From contig LFRW01000042.1 of assembly GCA_001512965.1 (NCBI GenBank), positions 6,185 through 70,184 of the forward strand: a stretch of DNA of 64,000 nucleotides. The letters run 5' to 3'. Shown in pieces: positions 35,291 to 43,221 of the stretch; positions within the stretch are counted from its first letter, which is position 1, and every line of letters begins with the position of its first letter. The notes under the pieces were generated by a model, which made no database searches, was not told where the DNA came from, and saw only the letters and a list, made by a program, of their open reading frames with translations. The DNA comes from Methanomicrobia archaeon DTU008 (GTDB lineage Archaea; Thermoplasmatota; Thermoplasmata; Methanomassiliicoccales; Methanomassiliicoccaceae). The translations under genes and the position numbers were made by a program.

Positions 35291-35967
35291 CGGAACGTCC
35301 ACGAACCTGTTTCCACCTTCACCGGAAGGGTGTGCCTCTTGATGAGCTTGGAAATGACCTCTTGGACCGTGATGCCCTGTTGTGCGGCCTCGCTCTTAGC
35401 TCTCGCCAAAGCATCATCGTCCAGTTCTATCACCACAATATTCGCAGACTTCTCAGGATATGCGAACAGGCAGCCGTCGCATCCCTCCTGAACGCACGTT
35501 CCACAGGCTTGCTTTTTGAGGTTGTTGCAGTTACGGCATAGAAGTTGGCCGTTCGATGCAACGGTATCGCCTAGCTTATCGAACGGGATCCTGTGGTCCC
35601 ACATGAGGGTTTGTTCCACATCCTCCATGCTGCTGCCGTTCGCCCTCAATTTGCATATGGCACATTTGGGACCGCCTCGACGCAGTATCACGCTCTTATC
35701 GGCTTTTGAGAAATACGGCCTTCGCCTGGTGGCGAATAACGGCATGTGGCCGGTGAGCTGATAATAGGTTGTACCCCGGTCAATGAAAACGTTGATAGGG
35801 TAACCGAACTCATTTCTCAGCTCCCTGGTCCGCCGGGCCCATTCGGGTTGGCCGACATGGTCCCTGAGTTCATCTGATGGAACAGGCTCCCCCGACCAGA
35901 GCAGCTTGAGAATCTTAGCGTAAACCCCTCCAACATTGGTAGGATGGTCAGACAGATCGGACGCCAT
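35287..35967 (-). CDS. HNH endonuclease, probable restriction enzyme
   Basis: 226 residues. An N-terminal winged-helix-like segment (about 10-70) is followed by a zinc-bound HNH core: CAICKLRANG, then WDHRIPFDKLG with the HNH His, and N-x-LLCRNCNNLKK; more CxxC pairs (CGTC, CDGC) follow. The C terminus has a ribbon-helix-like ARAKSEAAQQGITVQEVISK. Convergent 4-bp overlap with the C5 methyltransferase gene marks the pair as a restriction-modification module. The target sequence cannot be inferred. Confidence 0.8.
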   Translation of the reverse strand: MASDLSDHPTNVGGVYAKILKLLWSGEPVPSDELRDHVGQPEWARRTRELRNEFGYPINVFIDRGTTYYQLTGHMPLFATRRRPYFSKADKSVILRRGGPKCAICKLRANGSSMEDVEQTLMWDHRIPFDKLGDTVASNGQLLCRNCNNLKKQACGTCVQEGCDGCLFAYPEKSANIVVIELDDDALARAKSEAAQQGITVQEVISKLIKRHTLPVKVETGSWTFR

Positions 35968-36411
35968 GGGCCCATAGATATATAATTCAACAAAAGATAA
36001 TTTGGGACCTATTAGTCCTATAGGTCCTATAGGTATTTTCCACGGCGCTGAAACCGACTAAGGACCATTTCTCCTTGATATCGACAGACATCTCGACCAC
36101 AGTTGGCGCCCTCGGCGCAGGCCCGAAAATATGCGCAATCAGCGCCATTCTTCCGTTCCGTGGTAATAAGGCCATTGATTTGAAAAACCGAATTGTAATA
36201 AGAACCGCTTCTAGGTCTGCCGATGACACTGAGAACAAACTGGCTTTTGTATAAGCCGATTAGTTTCCGGTAATGTATGAGGAATAAGGGCGGCGCGGCG
36301 AGATCTTGCCCGGAACCCGCATGGAAGCTTCGCGCCGCCCAATGGTTCATGTCCGGAGTTAGTAGAAAAGAGCACTCACTAACTGTAGATTAACTTCCAC
36401 TGATGAAATGC
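35968..36411. other. Intergenic region with TATA and repeated 9-bp sites
   Basis: 444 bp of lower G+C. A TATATAAT stretch (35979-35986) lies upstream of the HNH gene. The 9-mers at 36007-36033 are listed separately. The rest (36040-36400) contains short open frames on the minus strand that I do not recognise. Confidence 0.4.
36007..36033. repeat. Three tandem 9-bp repeats, operator-like
   Basis: ACCTATTAG, TCCTATAGG and TCCTATAGG follow one another without gaps; the core CCTATAGG is palindromic. They lie about 40-65 bp upstream of the HNH gene start, beyond its TATA, where a control protein could bind. Confidence 0.6.
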
Positions 36412-37113
36412 TCAGCTCTTGAGGGGACTTCTACCCATACTCACCAATTTGCTATTCATCTCATCGATTGTTTCCCGGCTTTTTTTCGGTAGCACATAGT
36501 AGTAATCAAATAGCTGTTCAAGTACGGTTAATATAAATTCAGCCTCCATAGGTTCAACCTCCACTATGGATCCCGAATTTTCGTCCTTGATCGGATGAGC
36601 GCCAAAATTACCAACCTCCCTTACTGCATCGAGCTGGAGTCGTAAGTCTGATGGAAGTCCCTTTAGGGCTTCTTCGACTTTTCCACTCAATTTAGACTTG
36701 GAATAACCCTTGTCGCTCAACATCCTTTCCAAGCAACGACGCGAAAGTGCGGCGCTAGCATTTTCGCTATATGGAAGCACCATAGCCGATTCGTTGAAAT
36801 CCTTAGCAATATCTTCGGGGACTTCGCAAGGGGCCCGCCTGCTAGATGTGAATGGGAATGCCAGCCTAGTTGTGACTTTGCCATCATCTTCAATGTCTAA
36901 ACTGATGACCGGCCTCTGGCAGCTTGGACATCGGGAAACGTTGATAGTAATATGTTTTCCACTCGTTCCTCCCCAGCCAGTAACCATCATCTTTGTATTG
37001 TATGGACGGAGAAGTTCATCCTCTGGAAAAAGGCAATATCCTTCAGCGTCCTTGAAATGAACGGACTTATTGCAGTGTGGGCAGACCCCATCTGAATCAA
37101 CTATGTAGCTCAT
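36412..37113 (-). CDS. DUF4145 domain protein with N-terminal zinc ribbon
   Basis: 233 residues. CPHC and CPSC in the first 70 residues form a zinc ribbon. The DUF4145 core is ALSRRCLERMLSDKGY...LSGKVEEAL...LDAVREVGNFGAHPI. DUF4145 proteins are often found beside restriction-modification and other defence genes, as here. Codon use is more AT-rich than the chromosomal neighbours. Molecular function unknown. Confidence 0.82.
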   Translation of the reverse strand: MSYIVDSDGVCPHCNKSVHFKDAEGYCLFPEDELLRPYNTKMMVTGWGGTSGKHITINVSRCPSCQRPVISLDIEDDGKVTTRLAFPFTSSRRAPCEVPEDIAKDFNESAMVLPYSENASAALSRRCLERMLSDKGYSKSKLSGKVEEALKGLPSDLRLQLDAVREVGNFGAHPIKDENSGSIVEVEPMEAEFILTVLEQLFDYYYVLPKKSRETIDEMNSKLVSMGRSPLKS

Positions 37114-37304
37114 AATGATTTATGAATAATTAGTTCTGTATATAATTATTAGCTAATCACCTAAGGCATTTTTCATTCACTTTCGGTTGCCTTCACCCGT
37201 TTTTTTGAACTGGCCAGTTCCGACTATTCTACCAGCATATTAGAGTGATTTTCGGCCACCTCCCCCCGGACCGGTTATAACGTTGCATTACTACCCACGC
37301 CATC

Positions 37305-37532
37305 ATGGAGTATGGCATCCGTCTAGAGAAGACCATCAGAACGGCACGTGATCGCCTGGAGCAGTGGGTCGGCTCAGGGAATCGAGAGACCTGCCTCGGG
37401 GTATACCTGCTCGATTAGATCCTTGACAGTGTAGAAACGGCCACGGCGGCCGAGGTGTCCATGCTGCTTAGCATACCTCCTGAGCCGCCTAAGCGGGATT
37501 GGTGCAGGGGATGTAGGGGGTGCTCGAAGTGA
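37305..37532 (+). CDS. Tiny Cys-containing protein interrupted by an in-frame TAG
   Basis: From ATG 37305 the frame reads 37 residues (start MEYGIRLEKTIRTARDRL), then TAG at 37416-37418, then 37 more residues ending CRGCRGCSK and TGA. The downstream half looks as protein-like as the upstream half, and its TGA overlaps a following GTG start (GTGA), as expected if the whole frame were translated. It may be a recent nonsense mutation or a readthrough gene. Function unknown. Confidence 0.45.
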
Positions 37533-37663
37533 GCGTGGATGAGGCCATGACCGAACTCCGGCGGGAGATCCGGGAACTGCGTGAGGATCTTATTCTCCTC
37601 CTCCATTCAGAATCTCCTCGATCTCCGCCAGCTTCTCCGCGACCGCCCTTCCCTTCGGGGTGA
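37529..37663 (+). CDS. Tiny coiled-coil protein
   Basis: 44 residues from GTG 37529, overlapping the previous TGA. The first half (VSVDEAMTELRREIRELRED) is a clean heptad helix; the second half is Ser/Pro-rich and overlaps the 3' end of the convergent winged-helix gene by 74 bp, so it may be a frayed end. Confidence 0.35.
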   Translation: MSVDEAMTELRREIRELREDLILLLHSESPRSPPASPRPPFPSG

Positions 37664-37871
37664 GCTCTAGGAATTTTCGCCTGGGGAACTCAGTCTCCCT
37701 TTCTTCCATGATTAAATCCTCGGCAACCAGAGACCTAACCCGGCTTATCGTGGTGCCCGCTCCCTTTGCAAGCCTGCTTGATAGCTCTGTAGTAAATATT
37801 CGCCCCTCCTTGAGTAGGACAAGCATAATGCCAATCGCTTGTGTATCCTCGAAGAGTTGCGCCCTATACAT
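37590..37871 (-). CDS. Winged-helix transcriptional regulator
   Basis: 93 residues. FTTELSSRLAKGAGTTISRVRSLVAEDLI is a MarR/PadR-like helix-turn-helix, with the wing at EERETEFPRRKFLELTPKGR. A TATA element (37890-37900) is about 24 nt upstream of its ATG. Palindromes between it and the divergent integrase operon suggest that it represses itself and that operon (inference). Confidence 0.82.
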   Translation of the reverse strand: MYRAQLFEDTQAIGIMLVLLKEGRIFTTELSSRLAKGAGTTISRVRSLVAEDLIMEERETEFPRRKFLELTPKGRAVAEKLAEIEEILNGGGE

Positions 37872-37963
37872 TGCAGAAACCCGAATCCGTTATTAATATA
37901 GGGCTAAATTGTACTATCTTTCCTAGTACGCATTGCAGAATGCGGATACCTTTATGATATACT
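37869..37963. promoter_or_regulatory. Divergent promoter/operator region of the island
   Basis: Within 95 bp: CATTGCAGAA twice (37869-37878, overlapping the regulator start codon, and 37931-37940); a perfect inverted repeat GTACTA-7 nt-TAGTAC (37911-37929); directly after it GCATT-GCAG-AATGC (37930-37943); a leftward TATA (TTATTAATATA, 37890-37900) and a rightward TATA-like TTTATGATATA (37951-37961). Confidence 0.6.
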
Positions 37964-38071
37964 ACACCTATCCCCCCTCTGCACTCCGCAATATGGAATG
38001 CAAATGGCAGTAAGCCACCACGTAAGGCTGCCGAAGATTGAGAGCATCCAATAGCGAGCATTGACGCTTAA

Positions 38072-38155
38072 CGGCCAGGGAGATGTTCCGAGGTCCCCGG
38101 GGGTTGTGTGGTAGCGCCCCCGGCCTACGCGCTCCCTGGCGAACATCAGGAGGTC
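38072..38155 (+). promoter_or_regulatory. Structured 5' leader with two competing stems
   Basis: CCAGGGAG (38074-38081) can pair with CTCCCTGG (38132-38139), and GATGTTC (38081-38087) with GAACATC (38141-38147). The two pairings are interleaved, so they would form a pseudoknot or exclude each other. A CCGGGGG/CCCCCGG hairpin lies inside. The last arm lies next to the AGGAGG ribosome-binding site of the gene at 38162. Confidence 0.5.
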
Positions 38156-38161
38156 ATGAAG

Positions 38162-38308
38162 ATGGAACGGACGCTGAACCACAAGAAGAACGAATCAGCA
38201 ACGGCCATCGACCTCATCGTTCTGACCAATGGCCGGGTGGGGAGTCCATCAGCAATCTTCTCCTCCATACTACGCCCCGCCGGCCTTACACCTCAGGAGG
38301 CGATTTGA
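38162..38308 (+). CDS. Small protein upstream of integrase
   Basis: 48 residues from ATG 38162, with AGGAGGT 7 nt upstream deciding the start. Sequence begins MERTLNHKKNESATAIDLIV. The stop lies 2 nt before the integrase TTG start and its 3' end contains the integrase ribosome-binding site, so the two are co-translated. Possibly an excisionase-like accessory by position only. Confidence 0.5.
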   Translation: MERTLNHKKNESATAIDLIVLTNGRVGSPSAIFSSILRPAGLTPQEAI

Positions 38309-38309
38309 T

Positions 38310-39530
38310 TTGAGCGCCCGCGGATATGGGACCGGAGGTAACCATGCGAAAAAGCGCAAGGCAATCCCGGCCAAGGGGGTGGCGTCACTGAAGCTGGGAC
38401 GCTATCCCTTCGCCGCGGGCATACCATATTTCATGGAACGAAAGAAAGGCGTCTGGCGTGGGAGGACCACGGCCCCGACGAGGAAGAGGACCCTGGACCT
38501 CATGGCCCGGACGTTCGAGGACCTGAAGGCTCGAGGAGATGTCATCACGACCGACCCTCGATACATCGGCGAGTCGGACATCAGAGCGTATGCGGATGAT
38601 ATCAAGCGCCTGGACCCTGAGACCCAGGCGCAAAGGCTTCGGTTGCTTAACGACTTTCTCTGTTCGTTTGGAAACAGGCGAATGGACGATATGATCCGCT
38701 CGGGCGAGTTTCTGATACCGTCGGCTGGTCCCAAACCTGTCAGGACCATGAGCGCCGATGATCTCGCGAAGATATTCGAGGTCGTCGGTCGGATGGAAGG
38801 CTGGACCGGTTCGATGTGCCGTGGCATGTGTGCGATCTACTTCGCCTCTGGTCTGCGGCCCAGCGAGCTGCGTCTCGCCGAGTATAAGGACCTCGACCTC
38901 AAGAAAGAGAGGATCTTTGTCTCCCATCCGAAGGGAGAAGGCAACTGGGCATCTAGGGTCTGGGTCGATTTCATCCGCGCCGACATGATGCCCCTCATCA
39001 GGTCGTACGACAAGGAGAGGGCGGAGTATCTCAGGGAGAACGGCGTAAGCGACGCGAAGTACCTGTTCCCCAACATACACTGGCGCACTGGATACTACTC
39101 AGAGAACCGCTTCCGGCAATTGGCGAGGCTGATCTCCGCGGAGGCTGGTGTGGACTTCTCCCTCAAGATGTTCCGCTCTACCCTATGCAGCCTGACCGTC
39201 AACGGGGACCTGTCGCGATTGCCGGCGATGGGCATGCAATTGCGCCACTCGAGCCCTGAGATCACCAAGAAGTACTATGCGGACATCGAGCGCGGGAACG
39301 TCGGCAAGCAGCTGAGACCCGCGTGGAAGGAGACACCGATCGTGACACCGATGGCGATGTATGCAGGACCGTCGGTCCCGAACACCAACGATTTCCGCAG
39401 AAACCATCTGGACTGTTTTGGCGACGAAACCATCGTTATTGACTTCGATAACGCTTATACTGGCTGGGAAGAGTGGCGGACCCGGGGGGATTCGAACCCC
39501 CGTCATCGGCTCCGAAGGCCGAAAGGATAA
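38310..39530 (+). CDS. Tyrosine recombinase (integrase)
   Basis: 406 residues from TTG 38310, which has AGGAGG 9 nt upstream. The catalytic set is present: Arg in SGLRPSELR, Lys in HPKGEG, a KMFR block where H/K-x-x-R is expected, His in LRHSSPEITKKYY and the Tyr nucleophile in KYY. An N-terminal SAM-like core-binding domain precedes it. The last 18 codons read through the opposite strand of a tRNA-Arg gene (ending RGDSNPRHRLRRPKG), so the gene and the attachment site overlap. Confidence 0.9.
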   Translation: MSARGYGTGGNHAKKRKAIPAKGVASLKLGRYPFAAGIPYFMERKKGVWRGRTTAPTRKRTLDLMARTFEDLKARGDVITTDPRYIGESDIRAYADDIKRLDPETQAQRLRLLNDFLCSFGNRRMDDMIRSGEFLIPSAGPKPVRTMSADDLAKIFEVVGRMEGWTGSMCRGMCAIYFASGLRPSELRLAEYKDLDLKKERIFVSHPKGEGNWASRVWVDFIRADMMPLIRSYDKERAEYLRENGVSDAKYLFPNIHWRTGYYSENRFRQLARLISAEAGVDFSLKMFRSTLCSLTVNGDLSRLPAMGMQLRHSSPEITKKYYADIERGNVGKQLRPAWKETPIVTPMAMYAGPSVPNTNDFRRNHLDCFGDETIVIDFDNAYTGWEEWRTRGDSNPRHRLRRPKG

Positions 39531-39551
39531 TCCAGGCTACCCCACGAGTCC
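39474..39551 (-). tRNA. tRNA-Arg (anticodon UCG), probable integration target
   Basis: Minus strand. Acceptor GGACTCG pairs with CGGGTCC; anticodon stem TCGGC/GCCGA encloses loop CTTCGGA with anticodon TCG; the T arm GGGGGTTCGAATCCCCC is perfect. The discriminator is G and CCA is encoded (39474-39476). The integrase gene ends inside it on the other strand, as in tRNA-targeting archaeal elements. Confidence 0.92.
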
Positions 39552-39782
39552 GTGCGTGTTCACATGCGAGAGCGTTTCAGCATTTAAGGATATCGAACCG
39601 ACGACCGCTCCCAGGCCCCCATCGCCGTTATTCCCAGAACCTACCCGCCGACCATAGCGTCGCGGCCAGAGGACCATGGGAGCTGCAACATCCTCCGTCC
39701 CAGGACCATGTTCTGGACGATTCCCGTGGGATCCGTATCGGTGCTCCATATCCCCAGCCAAGCCGAAGGTGTTGGTCAGAAG

Positions 39783-39790
39783 GTTTAAAC
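39783..39790 (+). promoter_or_regulatory. TATA element of hypE
   Basis: GTTTAAAC is centred 29 nt before the hypE ATG, which implies a leaderless transcript. Confidence 0.5.
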
Positions 39791-39815
39791 TCATTCGGAA
39801 GAATCACCAGACATT

Positions 39816-40862
39816 ATGAAGCGCGTCACCATGGGTCATGGAGCAGGGGGCGAGCTCATGCATGAGCTGCTCTCGCACCACATCATCCCGTTCCTGCCTC
39901 AGTTCACCGTCGACGTTCCTCTGCGCTCCTTTGACGATTCTGCCGTCGTGGACGACATCGTGTTCACCACCGATGGACATACCGTCAAGCCATTGTTCTT
40001 TCCAGGAGGCGACATCGGCTCCCTGGCGGTCTGCGGAACCATCAACGACATATCGGTGATGGGCGCCCAGCCTCTGGCGCTGGCTCAGTCGATAATCTTG
40101 GAAGAGGGACTGGAGATCGGCGTCCTGGAGAGGGCCATGAAATCGGTGGGACAGTACTCGGAGCTCGCCGGCGTGCCGGTGGTCACCGGCGACACCAAGG
40201 TCATGGAGTCGGGCGCGCTGGACAAGATGGTGATAACCACGTCGGCGGTTGGCAAGCGCAGCCGCTTCCTCGATCATGACCTAGAGGTGGCGAATGAATA
40301 TCGACCCGTGTCGTCCAGGTGGCTTACCGACGACAATATCCGCGAGGGCGACGTCATCATCGCCTCCGGCACCATGGGGGACCATGGCATCGCCCTGTTA
40401 TCATTCCGAGAGGGCTATGGCTTCGAGACCGAGGTAAAAAGCGACATAGCGCCCCTCAACCGCCTGGTAGAGGATGTCCTGCGGGTCGGAGGCGCCGTCA
40501 GCATGAAGGATCCCACCCGCGGCGGGTTTGCCAACGCCATCAATGAATGGTCTTCCAAGTCAGGCATCGGCATCGAGATTGATGAGGCGGCCGTTCCGGT
40601 GGCCGAACCGGTCAGGAACGCCTGTGAGCTACTCGGGCTGGATCCATTGAGCGTAGGCAACGAGGGCAAGATGATCATAGGCGTGGTCCCGGAAATGGCC
40701 GATGAGGTGCTCAAGGTGTTGCACCGCAGCCCCCTGGGAAAGAACGCTGCCATCGTCGGGAAGGCCACCAGCAAGTTCGATTGCGTCGTATTGCGCACCG
40801 AGGTCGGCGGCCACCGCATTCTCGAGGCGCCGGTCGGCGACCCGGTGCCAAGGATCTGCTGA
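39816..40862 (+). CDS. hypE: Hydrogenase maturation protein HypE
   Basis: 348 residues. An AIR-synthase/PurM fold with FDDSAVVDDIVFTTDGHTV and GDIGSLAVCGTINDISVMGA. The C terminus is PRIC: HypE is carbamoylated by HypF on this last Cys and dehydrates it to the thiocyanate used for the CN ligand of NiFe hydrogenase. All hallmarks are intact. No other hyp gene is adjacent. With NikR at 59 kb it points to nickel hydrogenases in this organism. Confidence 0.95.
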   Translation: MKRVTMGHGAGGELMHELLSHHIIPFLPQFTVDVPLRSFDDSAVVDDIVFTTDGHTVKPLFFPGGDIGSLAVCGTINDISVMGAQPLALAQSIILEEGLEIGVLERAMKSVGQYSELAGVPVVTGDTKVMESGALDKMVITTSAVGKRSRFLDHDLEVANEYRPVSSRWLTDDNIREGDVIIASGTMGDHGIALLSFREGYGFETEVKSDIAPLNRLVEDVLRVGGAVSMKDPTRGGFANAINEWSSKSGIGIEIDEAAVPVAEPVRNACELLGLDPLSVGNEGKMIIGVVPEMADEVLKVLHRSPLGKNAAIVGKATSKFDCVVLRTEVGGHRILEAPVGDPVPRIC

Positions 40863-41489
40863 TCACAGCAGCGACTCGATCCAGTAACAGATGATGAAGG
40901 CGCCGAAGCCCGCCAGGGCCATGCGGAAGCCTTGTTTCCAAGGGTTCCGGCCGCCGGAGCGGCCCATCATCGCGCCCACCACGAACAGGATGAGGAAGGC
41001 CAATCCCACGCTGATCAACGATGCGGCCCTTACCCCTTCCTGCCCCAATACGAGGAACGGGGTCAATGTGATGAGGCCGGCGACCAGTGGGGCCACCAGG
41101 TTGACGGCGGCTATGAGCAGGGTTGTCAGCTGGGATGTCCGGCCGATGTTGGTGTCCTCCAGCGAATGGAGCATTGCTCGCTCCATCTCGCGGATCCTCA
41201 GGTTCTGCTCCATGGTCTCCGCCTCGTAGACGCTGACGCCGGTCGATATGCCGAGAGCCACGCTGCTGGTGATTATCGTGGCGATGATGATCCTGAGATC
41301 GGGGGAATCGCCGAAAGCTGATGCGATAAGAATGCCCAGGATGACGAAGGTGCTGTCGAATATCGTGTTGACGAAGAATCGGCGGAGAGTCGGTCCGGTC
41401 TGGGGCGCCCTCATGACTGCCCGTATTCTATCGCCGAAATCGTTCTGCGCCGCCACTTTCACCGCACCCGCACGACATCGTATGAGCAT
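40863..41489 (-). CDS. VIT1/CCC1-like membrane transporter
   Basis: 208 residues, five hydrophobic segments. FFVNTIFDSTFVILGILI and the following GISTGVSVYEAETMEQNLRI resemble the first helices and metal-binding stretch of the VIT/CCC1 family, which moves Fe2+ or Mn2+. The usual N-terminal Fe-binding domain is short. Convergent with hypE with no gap. Confidence 0.7.
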   Translation of the reverse strand: MLIRCRAGAVKVAAQNDFGDRIRAVMRAPQTGPTLRRFFVNTIFDSTFVILGILIASAFGDSPDLRIIIATIITSSVALGISTGVSVYEAETMEQNLRIREMERAMLHSLEDTNIGRTSQLTTLLIAAVNLVAPLVAGLITLTPFLVLGQEGVRAASLISVGLAFLILFVVGAMMGRSGGRNPWKQGFRMALAGFGAFIICYWIESLL

Positions 41490-41671
41490 GCAGCATTTGA
41501 AAGTTAGGGGTCATCGTCCATCGGCCATTCCCCGTCCCAGGCATGCGGTCACCAGGCATCCCCTCGACGAAAATATCCTATCGTCCTGGCTAGCGTCGGT
41601 GCATGACGGTCCTTGATACGATCTCGTCCCAGCTAGCTTTTAATACTCTCTGTTCATTGCACACACCGCAC

Positions 41672-41747
41672 GGGCTCATGGTCTAGCGGTTATGACGTTG
41701 CCCTTACACGGCGAAGACCGCCGGTTCGAATCCGGCTGAGCCCACCA
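41672..41747 (+). tRNA. tRNA-Val (anticodon UAC)
   Basis: Acceptor GGGCTCA pairs with TGAGCCC; anticodon stem TTGCC/GGCGA with loop CTTACAC gives TAC; T arm GCCGGTTCGAATCCGGC. Discriminator A and encoded CCA (41745-41747). A TTTTAATAC TATA element lies about 30 nt upstream. Confidence 0.95.
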
Positions 41748-41843
41748 CATCCTTTTTATGATGTATGCCGAAGGGTCCGCCATGGACCCTTTTCGTATTG
41801 TTTGAGAGGAGAAATACCAGGATAATGGTAGATGGTCGAGGAC

Positions 41844-41851
41844 ATATATTA
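41844..41851 (+). promoter_or_regulatory. TATA element of the MFS transporter gene
   Basis: ATATATTA is centred 29 nt before the ATG at 41876 and is used here to choose that start. Confidence 0.5.
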
Positions 41852-41875
41852 CGTAGGGCGCATGCGGCCAGAACG

Positions 41876-43087
41876 ATGCAGCGCTCCATCCCTACTCATG
41901 CGAGCATACCCCATGGCTCCATGAAGCTGGTACTGGCGGCCATCTCACTAGCGCTGTTCATGGACTCGCTGGTCTACGGCATGATCGCTCCTGTCGTGCC
42001 ATACTATGCCGATGTGATAGGGGCATCGGACCTCGAGATCGGGATAATATTCTCTGCCTATCCGATCGTCCAGCTCCTTACGCTGATGCCAGTGGGGGCC
42101 CTCTCCGACCGCTACGGCAGGAAGCCCTTCATCCTCCTTGGCCTGGTGACCTTGGTCATATCGACGGTGGCCTTCGCCATTTCCGTGAACGTGCCTCAGC
42201 TGATCCTTACTCGAGGCCTCCAGGGCCTGGCCGCGTCGTGCACCATGACGGCCGGCCTCGCCCTCATCTCGGAAGGGGCGCCGCCCGATAAAATGGGAGG
42301 GACCCTGGGGATCGCGACCGCCTCTCAGGGCGCCGGCATCATGGCCGGGCCGTTGTTCGGAGGGTCCTTGGCGGAGGTGGGAGGGTACAACTTCCCCTTC
42401 CTGGTCGCCGCCGCGCTCACCTTGGCGATCCTGTCGCTCACCGTGATCGCGCTCCGAGGGTACAGGCCACAATGCCCGGGAAGGGTCGAATGCGGCCGAA
42501 CCGATTGGGGAGAGGTGCTCAGGGAAAGGACGGTGTTCGCGATCGTCCTCATAGTCGTCATCTGGGCCATCGGCATCGGCATCCTCGAGCCTGCCTACCC
42601 TCTGCACATGAGCGAGAACTTCGGGGCGACCGCCTCAATGATCGGGGCGTTCTTCACCGCCATGAGCATACCCAACGTGCTATCCCCGCCGTTCTTCGGC
42701 AGGCTGTCCGACCGGATAGGCAGAAAGATGTTAGTGGTCGTGGCCGCGTTGCTGTTCGCGGTTCTGTTCTCCATCCTGTCGATGATGGATAGCTTCACAT
42801 TGTTGTTGCTGGTGGGCACCCTGCTGGGACTGACCTCCGGAATGCTTTGGGCGCCGAGCCTGTCGCTCACCATCGAGTCCATATCCAGGCGCGTGGGGAA
42901 AGGCTCGGACGGTATCGCCACGGGCATCTACAACAGCGCGTGGGCCATCGGCCTCGCCGGAGGGCCGTTCATCTTCGGCCTCCTGGTGGACCCGATAGGG
43001 CTCATACCCATCTCCCTGGCCTACTCCGTCATCGCGGCCGCGGTCGCGATAGCGTCCATATGGCTGATCACGGAGAGCCGGGATTGA
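41876..43087 (+). CDS. Major facilitator superfamily transporter
   Basis: 403 residues from ATG 41876; ATG 41921 (MKLVLAAIS) is an alternative nearer to helix 1. Twelve helices are predicted. The MFS loop 2-3 signature is GALSDRYGRKPF and the repeat in the second half is GRLSDRIGRKML. It resembles drug/metabolite efflux pumps; substrate unknown. Confidence 0.88.
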   Translation: MQRSIPTHASIPHGSMKLVLAAISLALFMDSLVYGMIAPVVPYYADVIGASDLEIGIIFSAYPIVQLLTLMPVGALSDRYGRKPFILLGLVTLVISTVAFAISVNVPQLILTRGLQGLAASCTMTAGLALISEGAPPDKMGGTLGIATASQGAGIMAGPLFGGSLAEVGGYNFPFLVAAALTLAILSLTVIALRGYRPQCPGRVECGRTDWGEVLRERTVFAIVLIVVIWAIGIGILEPAYPLHMSENFGATASMIGAFFTAMSIPNVLSPPFFGRLSDRIGRKMLVVVAALLFAVLFSILSMMDSFTLLLLVGTLLGLTSGMLWAPSLSLTIESISRRVGKGSDGIATGIYNSAWAIGLAGGPFIFGLLVDPIGLIPISLAYSVIAAAVAIASIWLITESRD

Positions 43088-43221
43088 GCGCCTCGGACGC
43101 CTGGAGCGGCCCGCGCAGATGTGCGGAGAGCATGGACCATGGGTGCGCCGTACTCAAGGATCTGTGAGCAGGACCTTTTCCACAATGGCCTAACGTCCGC
43201 CTTGGCCTGGGTACTACTGAC

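Noticed and set aside
36027-36350. 107-codon minus-strand frame between the HNH and DUF4145 genes
   Set aside because: No recognisable motif, and it includes the repeated 9-mer region; more likely intergenic.
2638-37532. General reassignment of TAG to pyrrolysine
   Set aside because: About a dozen genes here end in TAG, including convergent genes where extension would read antisense of a neighbour. The three interrupted frames are kept only as individual oddities.
39480-39530. C-terminal RGDSNPRHRLRRPKG as part of a folded integrase domain
   Set aside because: This is the antisense of the tRNA-Arg gene; it is the result of integration, not a domain.
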